Part shown: piece by piece, positions 37,999 through 45,903 of the stretch | How positions within the stretch are numbered: the stretch's first letter is position 1 | Layout of the letters: each line of letters starts with the position of its first letter | DNA from: Maribacter polysaccharolyticus | Lineage (GTDB): Bacteria; Bacteroidota; Bacteroidia; Flavobacteriales; Flavobacteriaceae | Length of the DNA stretch: 64,000 nucleotides | Assembly: GCF_028882255.1 (NCBI RefSeq) | Contig: NZ_JARBUY010000001.1 | Location: 1,350,182 to 1,414,181 of the forward strand | Direction: 5' to 3' | The notes under the pieces: model-generated | Told to the model about the DNA's origin: nothing | Seen by the model: the letters and a program-made list of their open reading frames with translations, nothing else | The model's database searches: none | Translations under genes and position numbers: made by a program

Positions 37999-38412
37999 TT
38001 ACAGATAGAACAGATTGATTTTTATGGTTTTATCTTGGGACAAGCTAATAATTGATTTTTTAAAACTGGGTATCCCTTTATGGTTGTTTGAATTGCCTAC
38101 ACCTTCCTTAGGCATTCCAAACCAATTGGTTTTCAGTTTATTGTCATCATCCTCATCATGAAATACCATTACGGCATAGTCCCCATTGGGGAGGTCCAAA
38201 TCAATATCGGCTTCACCATTTTTAATAGGGGCCAATCCTTTTTCGATGGCTTTATCCACATCACTGGGGAAACCCGATTTATCGGAAAATATGGTATATA
38301 GTATTTTACCTTTTTCGGACTGTATGCCTTCTATCTTAATATTGAGATGTGCCTCTTGGGCAAATGAGAAGCACCCCAAAAGGAGTGCTGTCCCTAATAT
38401 TACATTCTTCAT
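37999..38412 (-). CDS. DUF2141 periplasmic protein
   Basis: A 137-residue protein with a signal peptide cut after CFSFAQ. The DUF2141 domain shows IEGIQSEKGKILYTIFSDKSGFPSDVDKAI and LPNGDYAVMVFHDEDDDNKLKTNWFGMPKEGVGNSNN. This is a common secreted family in Proteobacteria and Bacteroidota with unknown role. A -7 box lies 20 nt upstream. It follows htpG by about 33 nt on the same strand. Confidence 0.92.
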   Translation of the reverse strand: MKNVILGTALLLGCFSFAQEAHLNIKIEGIQSEKGKILYTIFSDKSGFPSDVDKAIEKGLAPIKNGEADIDLDLPNGDYAVMVFHDEDDDNKLKTNWFGMPKEGVGNSNNHKGIPSFKKSIISLSQDKTIKINLFYL

Positions 38413-38431
38413 CCTTCGACGTTGGTTTGAC

Positions 38432-38439
38432 CAAATTTA
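38432..38439 (-). promoter_or_regulatory. -7 box for the DUF2141 gene
   Basis: TAAATTTG on the minus strand is an exact -7 match 20 nt before the DUF2141 ATG, inside the htpG-DUF2141 gap. No -33 partner is seen. Confidence 0.4.
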
Positions 38440-38445
38440 ACCAAA

Positions 38446-40332
38446 CTATTTGACCATTTCGTAACTCCTCTTAATAAATTTGGTCAATTCCTCTCCTTTC
38501 AGAAGTCCTTTTGACAATCTGGCTAAATCCAACGATTGGTTGATCAACCGTTCCCGTTTTTTAGCCGTTTTGGTATTTAGGATTTCCCCGACCAACTCAT
38601 GGTTGGTATTAACGATAAGATTGTACATTTCCGGCATATTGCCCATACCGAACATTCCTCCACCCCCGGTTTGTTGCATTTCTTTCATTCTACGCATGAA
38701 CTCCGGTTCGGTAATGATGAATGGCGATGCATCGCTGTCCATCGCTTCCATCTGAATGGTATAACCCTTACCGGTAATGACCTCTTCCAAATTGGTTTTG
38801 AGCTTTTCCTTTTCTTCGTCTGAAAGTTTTGAAATCTGAGTATCTTCTTTTTTGATCAAGTTGTCCAAATGATCGGCATCGACCCTTGCAAATGATAGGT
38901 TTTCCTTAGAAGTTTCCAATTTTTGCATTAAGTGGGCAATGATGGGGGAGTCCATCAACAACACTTCATATCCTTTCGCTTTGGCAGCTTCAATATAGCT
39001 GTGTTGCGCTTCTTTGTCGGAAGCATAAAGTACCACCAGTTTATCGTCTTTATCGGTCTGGTTTTCCTTTAAGGCCTCTTTCAATTCATCAAAAGTGTAG
39101 TATTTACCATCAATCGTAGGGTAAAGGGCAAATTTGTCAGCTTTCTCGAAGAATTTCTCTTCGGAAAGCATACCGTATTCAATGACGATCTTAATGTCAT
39201 TCCATTTCGCCTCGAATTCTTCACGATTGTTCTTGAACAGGGAATTCAATTTGTCAGCAACCTTTCTGGTAATATAGGACGATATTTTCTTAACCGCGCC
39301 ATCGGCCTGTAAATAGGAACGGGAAACGTTCAATGGAATATCAGGGGAATCAATGACCCCTCTTAGCATGGTCAAGAATTCAGGAACGATACCTTCAACA
39401 TTGTCAGTTACGTAAACTTGGTTTTGATACAATTGGATCCTGTCTTTCTGTATACTAAGGTCATTGGTCAATTTAGGGAAATACAGAATTCCCGTTAGAT
39501 TGAAGGGATAATCAACATTCAAGTGAATGTGGAATAATGGTTCCTCAAATTGCATTGGGTACAATTCCCTGTAAAAGTTTTTGTAATCCTCATCCTTTAA
39601 ATCGGCCGGTTGTTTGGTCCAAGCCGGGTTTGGATTATTAATGATATTATCCACCTCTTTCGTTGGGGCCGGATCTTCTTCTTTGGCGCCTTCCGGTTTG
39701 GGCAAGGTTTCGGTCTTTGTTCCGAATTTAATCGGAATAGGCATGAATTTATTGTACTTTTTCAACAATTCGGAAATTCTGCCTTCTTCTAAAAATTCCG
39801 TGGAATCCTCAGAAATATGAAGAATGATTTCGGTACCCCTTTCTTTTTTATCACTCTCTTGTAGTGAAAATTCGGGGGAACCGTCGCACGACCAGTGGAC
39901 GGCAGGTTCCTCTTTATAACTCTTGGTAATGATCTCTACCTTATCGGCAACCATAAAAGAGGAATAAAAACCAAGTCCGAAGTGTCCTATGATACCGGCT
40001 TCCTTACCTGCATCCTTATATTTGTCCAAAAACTCTTCTGCACCTGAAAAAGCCACTTCATTGATATATTTTTTCACCTCTTCTTCGGTCATTCCAAGGC
40101 CCTGATCAATGATATGCAATTTTTTCCCCTCCTTATCAGCCTTGATTTCAATCTTGGGGTCACCGTATTCAACCTTGGCCTCACCAATCGATGTCAGGTG
40201 TTTTAATTTAAGGGTTGCATCCGTAGCATTGGAAATAAGCTCTCGTAGAAAGATTTCGTGGTCACTGTATAAAAACTTCTTTATTAAAGGAAAAATATTA
40301 TCAACTGAAACATTGATTTTGCCTGTTGCCAT
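38446..40332 (-). CDS. htpG: Molecular chaperone HtpG (Hsp90)
   Basis: The bacterial Hsp90, an ATP-driven dimeric chaperone. The 628-residue chain has the GHKL ATP-binding domain (ELISNATDATLKL with the Asn/Asp pair, DQGLGMTEEEV, GHFGLGFYSSFMV), the middle domain (about 240-500, with YFPKL and the RGVIDSPDIPLNVSRSYLQ segment) and the C-terminal dimer region. An acidic Asp/Glu insertion (PEGAKEEDPAPTKEVDN) lies between N and middle domains. Length is normal. Confidence 0.97.
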   Translation of the reverse strand: MATGKINVSVDNIFPLIKKFLYSDHEIFLRELISNATDATLKLKHLTSIGEAKVEYGDPKIEIKADKEGKKLHIIDQGLGMTEEEVKKYINEVAFSGAEEFLDKYKDAGKEAGIIGHFGLGFYSSFMVADKVEIITKSYKEEPAVHWSCDGSPEFSLQESDKKERGTEIILHISEDSTEFLEEGRISELLKKYNKFMPIPIKFGTKTETLPKPEGAKEEDPAPTKEVDNIINNPNPAWTKQPADLKDEDYKNFYRELYPMQFEEPLFHIHLNVDYPFNLTGILYFPKLTNDLSIQKDRIQLYQNQVYVTDNVEGIVPEFLTMLRGVIDSPDIPLNVSRSYLQADGAVKKISSYITRKVADKLNSLFKNNREEFEAKWNDIKIVIEYGMLSEEKFFEKADKFALYPTIDGKYYTFDELKEALKENQTDKDDKLVVLYASDKEAQHSYIEAAKAKGYEVLLMDSPIIAHLMQKLETSKENLSFARVDADHLDNLIKKEDTQISKLSDEEKEKLKTNLEEVITGKGYTIQMEAMDSDASPFIITEPEFMRRMKEMQQTGGGGMFGMGNMPEMYNLIVNTNHELVGEILNTKTAKKRERLINQSLDLARLSKGLLKGEELTKFIKRSYEMVK

Positions 40333-40474
40333 TTTATATATTTTTTAAAATTAACAGAATATCCCTTTCAAAAAAAATACCATAGTCACAAAGGGTGACA
40401 AACTGACACTTACTGGAAATCAAACTTTAACAAAAGTTTTGTTTAATTTTTTACCAAAAACTTTAAACATGATT

Positions 40475-40482
40475 TATATTTG
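40475..40482 (+). promoter_or_regulatory. -7 box for the TetR-AarF pair
   Basis: TATATTTG matches TAnnTTTG exactly, predicting a leader of about 155 nt that contains the hairpin at 40556-40596. No -33 partner is visible. Confidence 0.38.
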
Positions 40483-40555
40483 TGATGATTGGGAATTGAT
40501 TTTGCTATAAAAAATCATGCATATCCAATTACTGCCAGATTCTAGTGGTTAGGTT

Positions 40556-40596
40556 GTTTGAAAACGTGTTTTCCCAGGAAGGCACGTTTTTTAAAC
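40556..40596 (+). promoter_or_regulatory. Leader hairpin upstream of the TetR gene
   Basis: AAAACGTG (40561-40568) pairs with CACGTTTT (40583-40590), and the flanking GTTT/AAAC can extend the stem, around a 14-nt loop. The T-rich right arm makes it look like an attenuator or terminator inside the leader. Confidence 0.4.
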
Positions 40597-40641
40597 ATTC
40601 GCCATAACATAGGTTTGGACCGTATCAAAAACACAACTACT

Positions 40642-41295
40642 ATGGGAGCAAAAAAAAAGAAACTTACCGAAAATGAGGTGATTACCATGTATATGGATGA
40701 TGTGCTGGAGAATGGAACCACACCAAGATCCGTCTATAAATTCTGTAAAAGGCATTCGATTACCGAAGCCGATTTCTATGGGATATTTGGTTCCCTGGAA
40801 GCGATTCCGAAACGAATCTGGAATTTGTTCTATGAGAACACCGAAGATTTATTACTAAAGAACAAGGAGTTCGAAAGCTTTTCCAACAAAGATAAAATGC
40901 TGACTTTTTTCTATTCGTTTTTTGAACTTTTGACCTTAAATCGCAGTTATGTGCTGTTTGCTTTGCATCAAGAGGGAAATCCTTTAAAAAATTTAGAGCA
41001 ATTGAAAGGATTGAGGAAACGGATCAAAAAATTCGCAACCGACCTAATTGCGGACGGGAATACCGGAAAAACTTTGAAAATTACCAAATTCAATCCCAAG
41101 TTGTTCTCCGAGGGCGCATGGTTTCATTTTTTGTTTTTACTCAAATTTTGGAAAGAGGATGAATCCAAAGATTTTGAAAAAACCGATATGGCCATAGAGA
41201 AGTCGGTAAATACCATTTTCGATGTTTTTGATACTACCCCTTTGGAAAACATCATTGATTTCGGGAAATTCCTTTACAAGGAAACCTCTATTTAA
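40642..41295 (+). CDS. TetR-family-like transcriptional regulator
   Basis: A 217-residue protein starting MGAKKKKLTENEVITMYMDDVLENG. The N-terminal 60 residues form a helix-turn-helix (TPRSVYKFCKRHSITEADFYGIFGSLEAI), where the turn TEADFYGIFGSLE corresponds to the TetR recognition part; the rest is helical (FYSFFELLTLNRSYVLFALHQ). It is a diverged TetR member. I prefer the ATG at 40642 to 40558, since the extra 28 residues are basic, unlike the family. It precedes the AarF kinase gene by 25 nt, as a pair. Confidence 0.82.
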   Translation: MGAKKKKLTENEVITMYMDDVLENGTTPRSVYKFCKRHSITEADFYGIFGSLEAIPKRIWNLFYENTEDLLLKNKEFESFSNKDKMLTFFYSFFELLTLNRSYVLFALHQEGNPLKNLEQLKGLRKRIKKFATDLIADGNTGKTLKITKFNPKLFSEGAWFHFLFLLKFWKEDESKDFEKTDMAIEKSVNTIFDVFDTTPLENIIDFGKFLYKETSI

Positions 41296-41320
41296 CCCTT
41301 TACCTTAATCCGATAGCATA

Positions 41321-42631
41321 TTGAAAACACTTGATAAAATACCCACGGGAAAGATAGAACGAGCAAGTAAGCTGGTACAAACCGGTGTAAAGATAGGGGG
41401 CAATTATGCCAAGTATTACGGAAAGAAATTGGTAAACCCCTTACATACCAAAGACGAACTTAATGAGGACAATGCAGGGGATATTTATGACGGACTGAAA
41501 AGCCTTAAGGGCAGTGCCTTGAAGGTTGCCCAAATGTTGAGTATGGAGAAAAATCTACTCCCCAGTGCCTATGTCGAAAAATTTTCGCTTTCACAGTTTT
41601 CGGTACCCCCCCTTTCGGCGCCTTTGGTACGTAAAACCTTTAAAAAATACCTGGGTAAATATCCTGAAGAACTTTTCGATACGTTCGATCGCGACTCGAT
41701 TAACGCCGCAAGCATTGGACAGGTACATAAAGCCACAAAGGATGGGAAAGAATTGGCCGTAAAGATCCAGTATCCCGGTGTGGCGGAGAGTATAAGCAGT
41801 GATTTGGCCTTGGTAAAGCCCATAGCCATACGCATGTTCAACCTTCAAGGTAAGGATTCCGATAAATATTTTAAAGAGATGGAGTACAAATTGGTTGAGG
41901 AAACCGATTATTTACTGGAGTTGGAGCAGAGTATGGAAATTACCGAATCCTGTGCGTGTATCCCCAATATGGAATTTCCCGGATATTATAAAAACCTGTC
42001 CAGTGATCGTATCATTACCATGGACTGGATGCACGGTGTTCATTTAAGTGAATTTACAAAGACCGATTTTACCAAGGAACAAGGCGATAAAATCGGGCAG
42101 ACCTTATGGGATTTCTATATGTTCCAAATCCATGGTTTGCGCAAGGTACATGCAGACCCCCATCCGGGAAATTTTCTGATTGGTGAAGAAAAAACCCTTA
42201 TCGCTTTGGATTTTGGCTGTATAAAAGTGATTCCCGATGAATTTTACATCCCTTATTTTGAATTATCCGATAAAGAAAACATTTCAAACGATGCCATTTT
42301 TACCGAGAAGTTGTATGCGTTGGAAATCTTGACGTCTACCGATACCCAGGAAGAATTTGATTTCTTCAAGGAGTTGTTCAAGGAAATGTTGACCCTGTTC
42401 ACTTCGCCCTTCAATGAGGAGGTTTTCGATTTCGGGGCAGATGCATTTTGGCAAAAAATAGCCGATTTGGGCCAACGTTATTCCACAGACCCACAAATAC
42501 GTAAAATGAATGGGAATCGGGGTTCTAAACATTTCCTGTACATGAACCGAACCTTTTTTGGGTTATTCAATCTTTTACATGATTTAAAAGCTACAGTTCG
42601 GGTCAATGATTTTAGAAAATATTTGGGGTAG
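41321..42631 (+). CDS. AarF/UbiB/ABC1-type atypical kinase
   Basis: A 436-residue protein of the UbiB/ABC1 protein-kinase-like family. Features are the QTGVKIGGNYAKYYGKKL lead, LKGSALKVAQMLSM (the KxGQ-like motif), NAASIGQVHKATKDGKELAVKIQYPGV (nucleotide loop and Lys) and HADPHPGNFLIGEEKTLIALDFGCIK (catalytic and metal segments). Start is a TTG (41321-41323); the next in-frame ATG is about 60 codons on and would remove conserved parts. Members act in quinone synthesis or lipid homeostasis; the substrate is unknown. Confidence 0.93.
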   Translation: MKTLDKIPTGKIERASKLVQTGVKIGGNYAKYYGKKLVNPLHTKDELNEDNAGDIYDGLKSLKGSALKVAQMLSMEKNLLPSAYVEKFSLSQFSVPPLSAPLVRKTFKKYLGKYPEELFDTFDRDSINAASIGQVHKATKDGKELAVKIQYPGVAESISSDLALVKPIAIRMFNLQGKDSDKYFKEMEYKLVEETDYLLELEQSMEITESCACIPNMEFPGYYKNLSSDRIITMDWMHGVHLSEFTKTDFTKEQGDKIGQTLWDFYMFQIHGLRKVHADPHPGNFLIGEEKTLIALDFGCIKVIPDEFYIPYFELSDKENISNDAIFTEKLYALEILTSTDTQEEFDFFKELFKEMLTLFTSPFNEEVFDFGADAFWQKIADLGQRYSTDPQIRKMNGNRGSKHFLYMNRTFFGLFNLLHDLKATVRVNDFRKYLG

Positions 42632-42751
42632 TTTAAAATCAAATACCTCCTTACAACTGTTGATTTAGATTTTGATTTAAAGCGGGGCAATCACTACCTT
42701 GCACCTTAATAGATCGTTGAGATCTATGCACAAACCAAAACGACTTCAAAA

Positions 42752-43759
42752 ATGTACAATTCTAAAATTACGGGCCTCGGGTACTTTGTACCCGAAAACG
42801 TTGTCACCAATGATGATTTAGCCAAAGTAATGGACACCAATGATGAATGGATTCAAGAACGAACCGGGATCCAAGAGCGCAGACACGTTATAAAAGGAGA
42901 GGATACCACCATGAGCATGGGGGTGAAAGCTGCAAAAATAGCTATTGAAAGGGCGGGTATAGACAAAAACGATATCGATTTCATCGTCTTTGCGACGCTT
43001 AGTCCGGATTATTACTTTCCGGGGCCCGGGGTAATGGTACAGCGGGAATTGGGAATAAAAACCGTTGGAGCCTTAGATGTAAGAAACCAATGTTCCGGTT
43101 TTGTATATGGCATTTCAGTTGCCGATCAGTATATAAAGACCGGTATGTATAAAAACGTATTGGTCATCGGTTCTGAAGTACATTCAACTGGATTGGATTT
43201 CAGCACAAGGGGAAGAGGGGTCACCGTGATTTTCGGTGATGGTGCCGGTGCGGCGGTTCTTTCAAGGGAAGAAGACAATTCGAAAGGGATACTTTCAACC
43301 CATTTACATTCCGAAGGCGAACACGCCGAAGAACTTTCATTGGTTGCACCCGGTATGGGTAAAAGGTGGATTACCGATATCATCAAGGACAATAACCCGG
43401 AAGAAACCTCATATTACCCTTATATGAACGGTCAATTTGTTTTTAAAAATGCCGTTGTCCGTTTTAGTGAGGTGATCATGGAGGGTTTAATGGCCAATGG
43501 ATTAACGGAAAAAGATATTGACCTATTGATCCCGCATCAGGCGAACTTGAGAATCTCACAATTCGTCCAAAGGAAGTTTGGTTTGAACGATGATCAAGTA
43601 TACAACAATATCATGAAATACGGTAATACTACAGCGGCCTCCATTCCCATAGCCTTGACCGAAGCTTGGGAGCAAGGTAAGGTAAAAGATGGCGACTTGG
43701 TCGTTCTTGCTGCTTTTGGTAGTGGATTTACCTGGGGGAGTGTCATTATCAGGTGGTAA
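42752..43759 (+). CDS. 3-oxoacyl-ACP synthase III-type enzyme
   Basis: A 335-residue thiolase-fold KAS III. The triad is Cys114 (VRNQCSGF), His262 (IPHQANLR) and Asn292 (YGNTTAAS). It starts MYNSKITGLGYFVPENVVTNDDLAK. Members begin fatty-acid synthesis from acetyl-CoA (FabH) or make specialised ketoacyl products. Here there is no plsX, rpmF or fabD alongside, as canonical fabH usually has, so this could be a second, branched-chain or specialised KAS III. It ends in its own terminator. Confidence 0.92.
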   Translation: MYNSKITGLGYFVPENVVTNDDLAKVMDTNDEWIQERTGIQERRHVIKGEDTTMSMGVKAAKIAIERAGIDKNDIDFIVFATLSPDYYFPGPGVMVQRELGIKTVGALDVRNQCSGFVYGISVADQYIKTGMYKNVLVIGSEVHSTGLDFSTRGRGVTVIFGDGAGAAVLSREEDNSKGILSTHLHSEGEHAEELSLVAPGMGKRWITDIIKDNNPEETSYYPYMNGQFVFKNAVVRFSEVIMEGLMANGLTEKDIDLLIPHQANLRISQFVQRKFGLNDDQVYNNIMKYGNTTAASIPIALTEAWEQGKVKDGDLVVLAAFGSGFTWGSVIIRW

Positions 43760-43782
43760 TGGTTTCCCAAAGGGGAATAATA

Positions 43783-43814
43783 AAAAAACCCTGTCCATAA
43801 CGGCAGGGTTTTTT
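43783..43814 (+). terminator. Terminator of the KAS III gene
   Basis: AAAACCCTG pairs with CAGGGTTTT around a 10-nt loop and the arm ends in a run of six T, 23 nt past the stop codon. Confidence 0.85.
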
Positions 43815-43911
43815 CTTGTCAAACCTTTTTTTTGGGAAGGGAACATCAACACAATTTCCCAATAGGAATTCGCCATTTCATTAAATCGGAAATTCCCAAA
43901 TAGGTACAAAC

Positions 43912-43952
43912 AAAAAAAGAGAGCTTTTCAGCCCTCTTCTCTCCTAGAATAA
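43912..43952 (-). terminator. Conserved 3' element and terminator of paralog 2
   Basis: On the minus strand TTCTAGGAGA is followed by AAGAGGGCT/AGCTCTCTT-type pairing and a T-run, the same arrangement as after paralogs 1 and 3. Confidence 0.78.
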
Positions 43953-43965
43953 AATTAAAACTAAC

Positions 43966-44553
43966 TTAATCAATATTAATCCCTTCATAAAAGGTATCAA
44001 TTCCTTTTTTAACTTTAATGGTGTACTGTCCCTTGTGGGCATCCTTAAAGTTAAATGCTTTTTTTACGATTGCCTCGTTCCCTGAAATGGTCTTCACAAC
44101 AGCCCTTTCGTTGATATCGTAAACCGAAACGGTAATATCTTCTTGCTCCAAGTTCAATAAGTTTAGGTAAACCATACCTTCTTTTTCATAGAATACGGGC
44201 TTGGTCTTCTCTGACCTGCTTTTGATGGCAACCGTCGAATCTTCCAAAGTAATGGTGAACTCGGTCTCCTTGATGGCATCTTCCACTTCAAGGAAATAAA
44301 CACCGGACTCAAGGCTGGCCAAATTGAATTTTTTGGAGTATTCCGAATTGTCCTCAAGGCTTTCGGTAAAAATGACGTTACCTTCACCGTCTACGAACCT
44401 TAGTTCGGCATCTGTTGTTGAATTGGTATAATTGAACAATAAGGTCTTACTTTCTTTATTAGGGCTTATTCTCAAATCCATTTCGTTGGCCATACCTATA
44501 GTGGTAAAAAATAGGAAGGCGGCACTTAGGGAAATTTTCATTATTCTTTTCAT
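43966..44553 (-). CDS. Secreted tandem sorting-domain-like protein, paralog 2
   Basis: A 195-residue paralog of the 36208 protein. Signal peptide MKRIMKISLSAAFLFFTT cut near GMA-NEMDL, then two beta modules ending ESGVYFLEVEDAIKETEFTI and HKGQYTIKVKKGIDTFYEGI. The ATG at 44551-44553 is chosen over the upstream ATG at 44610, which would add a poly-basic tail (KKKRKRKSK). The leader, promoter and 3' element match paralog 1 closely. Function unknown. Confidence 0.85.
   Translation of the reverse strand: MKRIMKISLSAAFLFFTTIGMANEMDLRISPNKESKTLLFNYTNSTTDAELRFVDGEGNVIFTESLEDNSEYSKKFNLASLESGVYFLEVEDAIKETEFTITLEDSTVAIKSRSEKTKPVFYEKEGMVYLNLLNLEQEDITVSVYDINERAVVKTISGNEAIVKKAFNFKDAHKGQYTIKVKKGIDTFYEGINID
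44320..44386 (-). repeat. Stretch identical to paralog 1 (inverted copy of 36375-36441)
   Basis: 67 identical nt in inverted orientation, 8 kb from the paralog 1 copy. Recombination across the pair could invert the intervening segment. Confidence 0.85.
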
Positions 44554-44625
44554 AACTTTTTGATTTAAAGGATCAATCAATTTTGATTTTCTCTTTCGCT
44601 TTTTTTTCAATAACTAATTACAGGG

Positions 44626-44760
44626 CAAACTTACGGCGGCTATTTAGCCCTGACTACATCAAGTTTTTCCATTTTGTATGCTATTTTACCACCCTACTGG
44701 GTTAACTAAACGTTAAGGGTTAATTTGGAATACATTTTAGGCAATTTAGTGAAGTTTGGC
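44626..44760 (-). promoter_or_regulatory. Conserved regulatory region of paralog 2
   Basis: On the minus strand: TTAACC (44700-44705), 38 nt, TGATGTAGT (44653-44661), 19 nt, TAAGTTTG (44626-44633). Homology to the paralog 1 region also covers about 50 nt above TTAACC, including ACTAAATT and GTA columns. Confidence 0.7.
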
Positions 44761-45006
44761 CTTTTTCGTCTTTCCTGAACAAGGTGAAAAAAAATAAATT
44801 CACACACGTTAACAAGCACTTGTTCGCCCGATCGGTGAAACCTGATTTAGACCTAATATTGACCATTATTGAAATACCGGATTATCTTTAGTAGGCTTAG
44901 CTCCCTTCATCGAACGATCGCTAAAACTTATAATAACCTTAAGGGTTCCGAAATAAGCCAACTCCTTTCTGACGAATTTTTTTATGATCGGTTAAATTCC
45001 ATTCAT
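44761..45006. other. Intergenic stretch between paralogs 2 and 3
   Basis: About 245 nt without a coding frame or recognised RNA motif. It begins above the paralog 2 regulatory block and ends at the paralog 3 terminator. Confidence 0.5.
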
Positions 45007-45046
45007 AAAAAAAGAGGGCTTAAAAGCCCTCTTCTCTCCTAGAATA
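45007..45046 (-). terminator. Conserved 3' element and terminator of paralog 3
   Basis: On the minus strand TTCTAGGAGA is followed by a perfect AAGAGGGCTT/AAGCCCTCTT stem and a T-run. Confidence 0.85.
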
Positions 45047-45060
45047 AAATTAAAACTAAC

Positions 45061-45648
45061 TTAATCAACATTAATTTCTTCATAAAAGGTATCATTACCC
45101 TTCTTTACTTTAATCGTATAATGACCTCTGTGGGCTTCCTTAAAATTGAATGCTTTCTCGATAACCTGCTCGTTTTCCACAATTTTACTGGCAACCATTC
45201 TTTCATCTTCATCATATACCGCGATAGCAACATCTTCTTTTTCCAAATTCAAAAGGTTAAGATACACCATATGGTCTTTTGTCCTAAATACAGGTTTGGT
45301 CCTTTCAGACTTGTTTTTGATGGCTACGGTGTAATCTTCCAAGGTAATGGTGAATTCGGTCTCCTTGATGGCATCTTCCACCTCAAGGGTATAAACACCC
45401 GACTCAAGGTTTCCTAAATTGAACTTTTTTGAGTATTCCGAATTGTCCTCAAGGCTTTCGGTAAAAATGACATTCCCTTCACCGTCAACGAACCTAAGTT
45501 CAGCATCCGTGGAAGAATTGGTATAATTGAACAACAGGGTCTTGCTTTCCTTATCGGTAAAGATCCTTAAATCCATTTCGTTGGCCATGCCAAAAGCAGA
45601 GATAAATAAAAAAGCCGTGCTTAGGGTAAGTTTCTTAATCGTTTTCAT
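45061..45648 (-). CDS. Secreted tandem sorting-domain-like protein, paralog 3
   Basis: A 195-residue paralog of the 36208 and 43966 proteins with signal peptide MKTIKKLTLSTAFLFISA cut near GMA-NEMDL. Two modules end ESGVYTLEVEDAIKETEFTI and HRGHYTIKVKKGNDTFYEEI. The region between (KSERTKPVFRTKDHMVYLNLL) is conserved in all three. The leader is more diverged than between paralogs 1 and 2, but the promoter elements and 3' element keep their spacing. Divergent from the AraC gene. Confidence 0.85.
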   Translation of the reverse strand: MKTIKKLTLSTAFLFISAFGMANEMDLRIFTDKESKTLLFNYTNSSTDAELRFVDGEGNVIFTESLEDNSEYSKKFNLGNLESGVYTLEVEDAIKETEFTITLEDYTVAIKNKSERTKPVFRTKDHMVYLNLLNLEKEDVAIAVYDEDERMVASKIVENEQVIEKAFNFKEAHRGHYTIKVKKGNDTFYEEINVD

Positions 45649-45725
45649 AACATTTTGTTTTTTAGGTTAATGTAGAACGCGCTTTACTTTTCTTTTTCTT
45701 TTTCGATCTGTAATCAATTACACTA

Positions 45726-45865
45726 CAAACTTAGCACCACCTTACCTCCCTTACTACATCAAGATTTACAGGTTTATATGTTATATTACCATTTAATTAG
45801 GTTAATTAAATGTTAAGTGGTAATTTTGCATACTATTGAGGTAATTTTACAGAGTTCAGTTAATT
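45726..45865 (-). promoter_or_regulatory. Conserved regulatory region of paralog 3
   Basis: On the minus strand: TTAACC (45800-45805), 38 nt, TGATGTAGT (45753-45761), 19 nt, TAAGTTTG (45726-45733). The upstream block again aligns with those of paralogs 1 and 2. It lies in the divergent gap shared with the AraC gene. Confidence 0.7.
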
Positions 45866-45875
45866 ACACCCTTGC

Positions 45876-45883
45876 TAACTTTG
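45876..45883 (+). promoter_or_regulatory. -7 box for the AraC gene
   Basis: TAACTTTG matches TAnnTTTG exactly, 20 nt before the ATG at 45904. No clear -33 partner. Confidence 0.42.
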
Positions 45884-45903
45884 TTCCTTGAAAAAGAAAT
45901 GCT

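Larger units (their letters stand above)
40333..40641. other. Divergent intergenic region between htpG and the TetR gene
   Basis: About 310 nt with no gene. It contains an exact -7 box (40475-40482) and a hairpin (40556-40596) ahead of the TetR gene, described separately. An AT-rich tract with a near -7 run lies ahead of htpG. No CIRCE or other heat-shock repeat was recognised. Confidence 0.5.
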
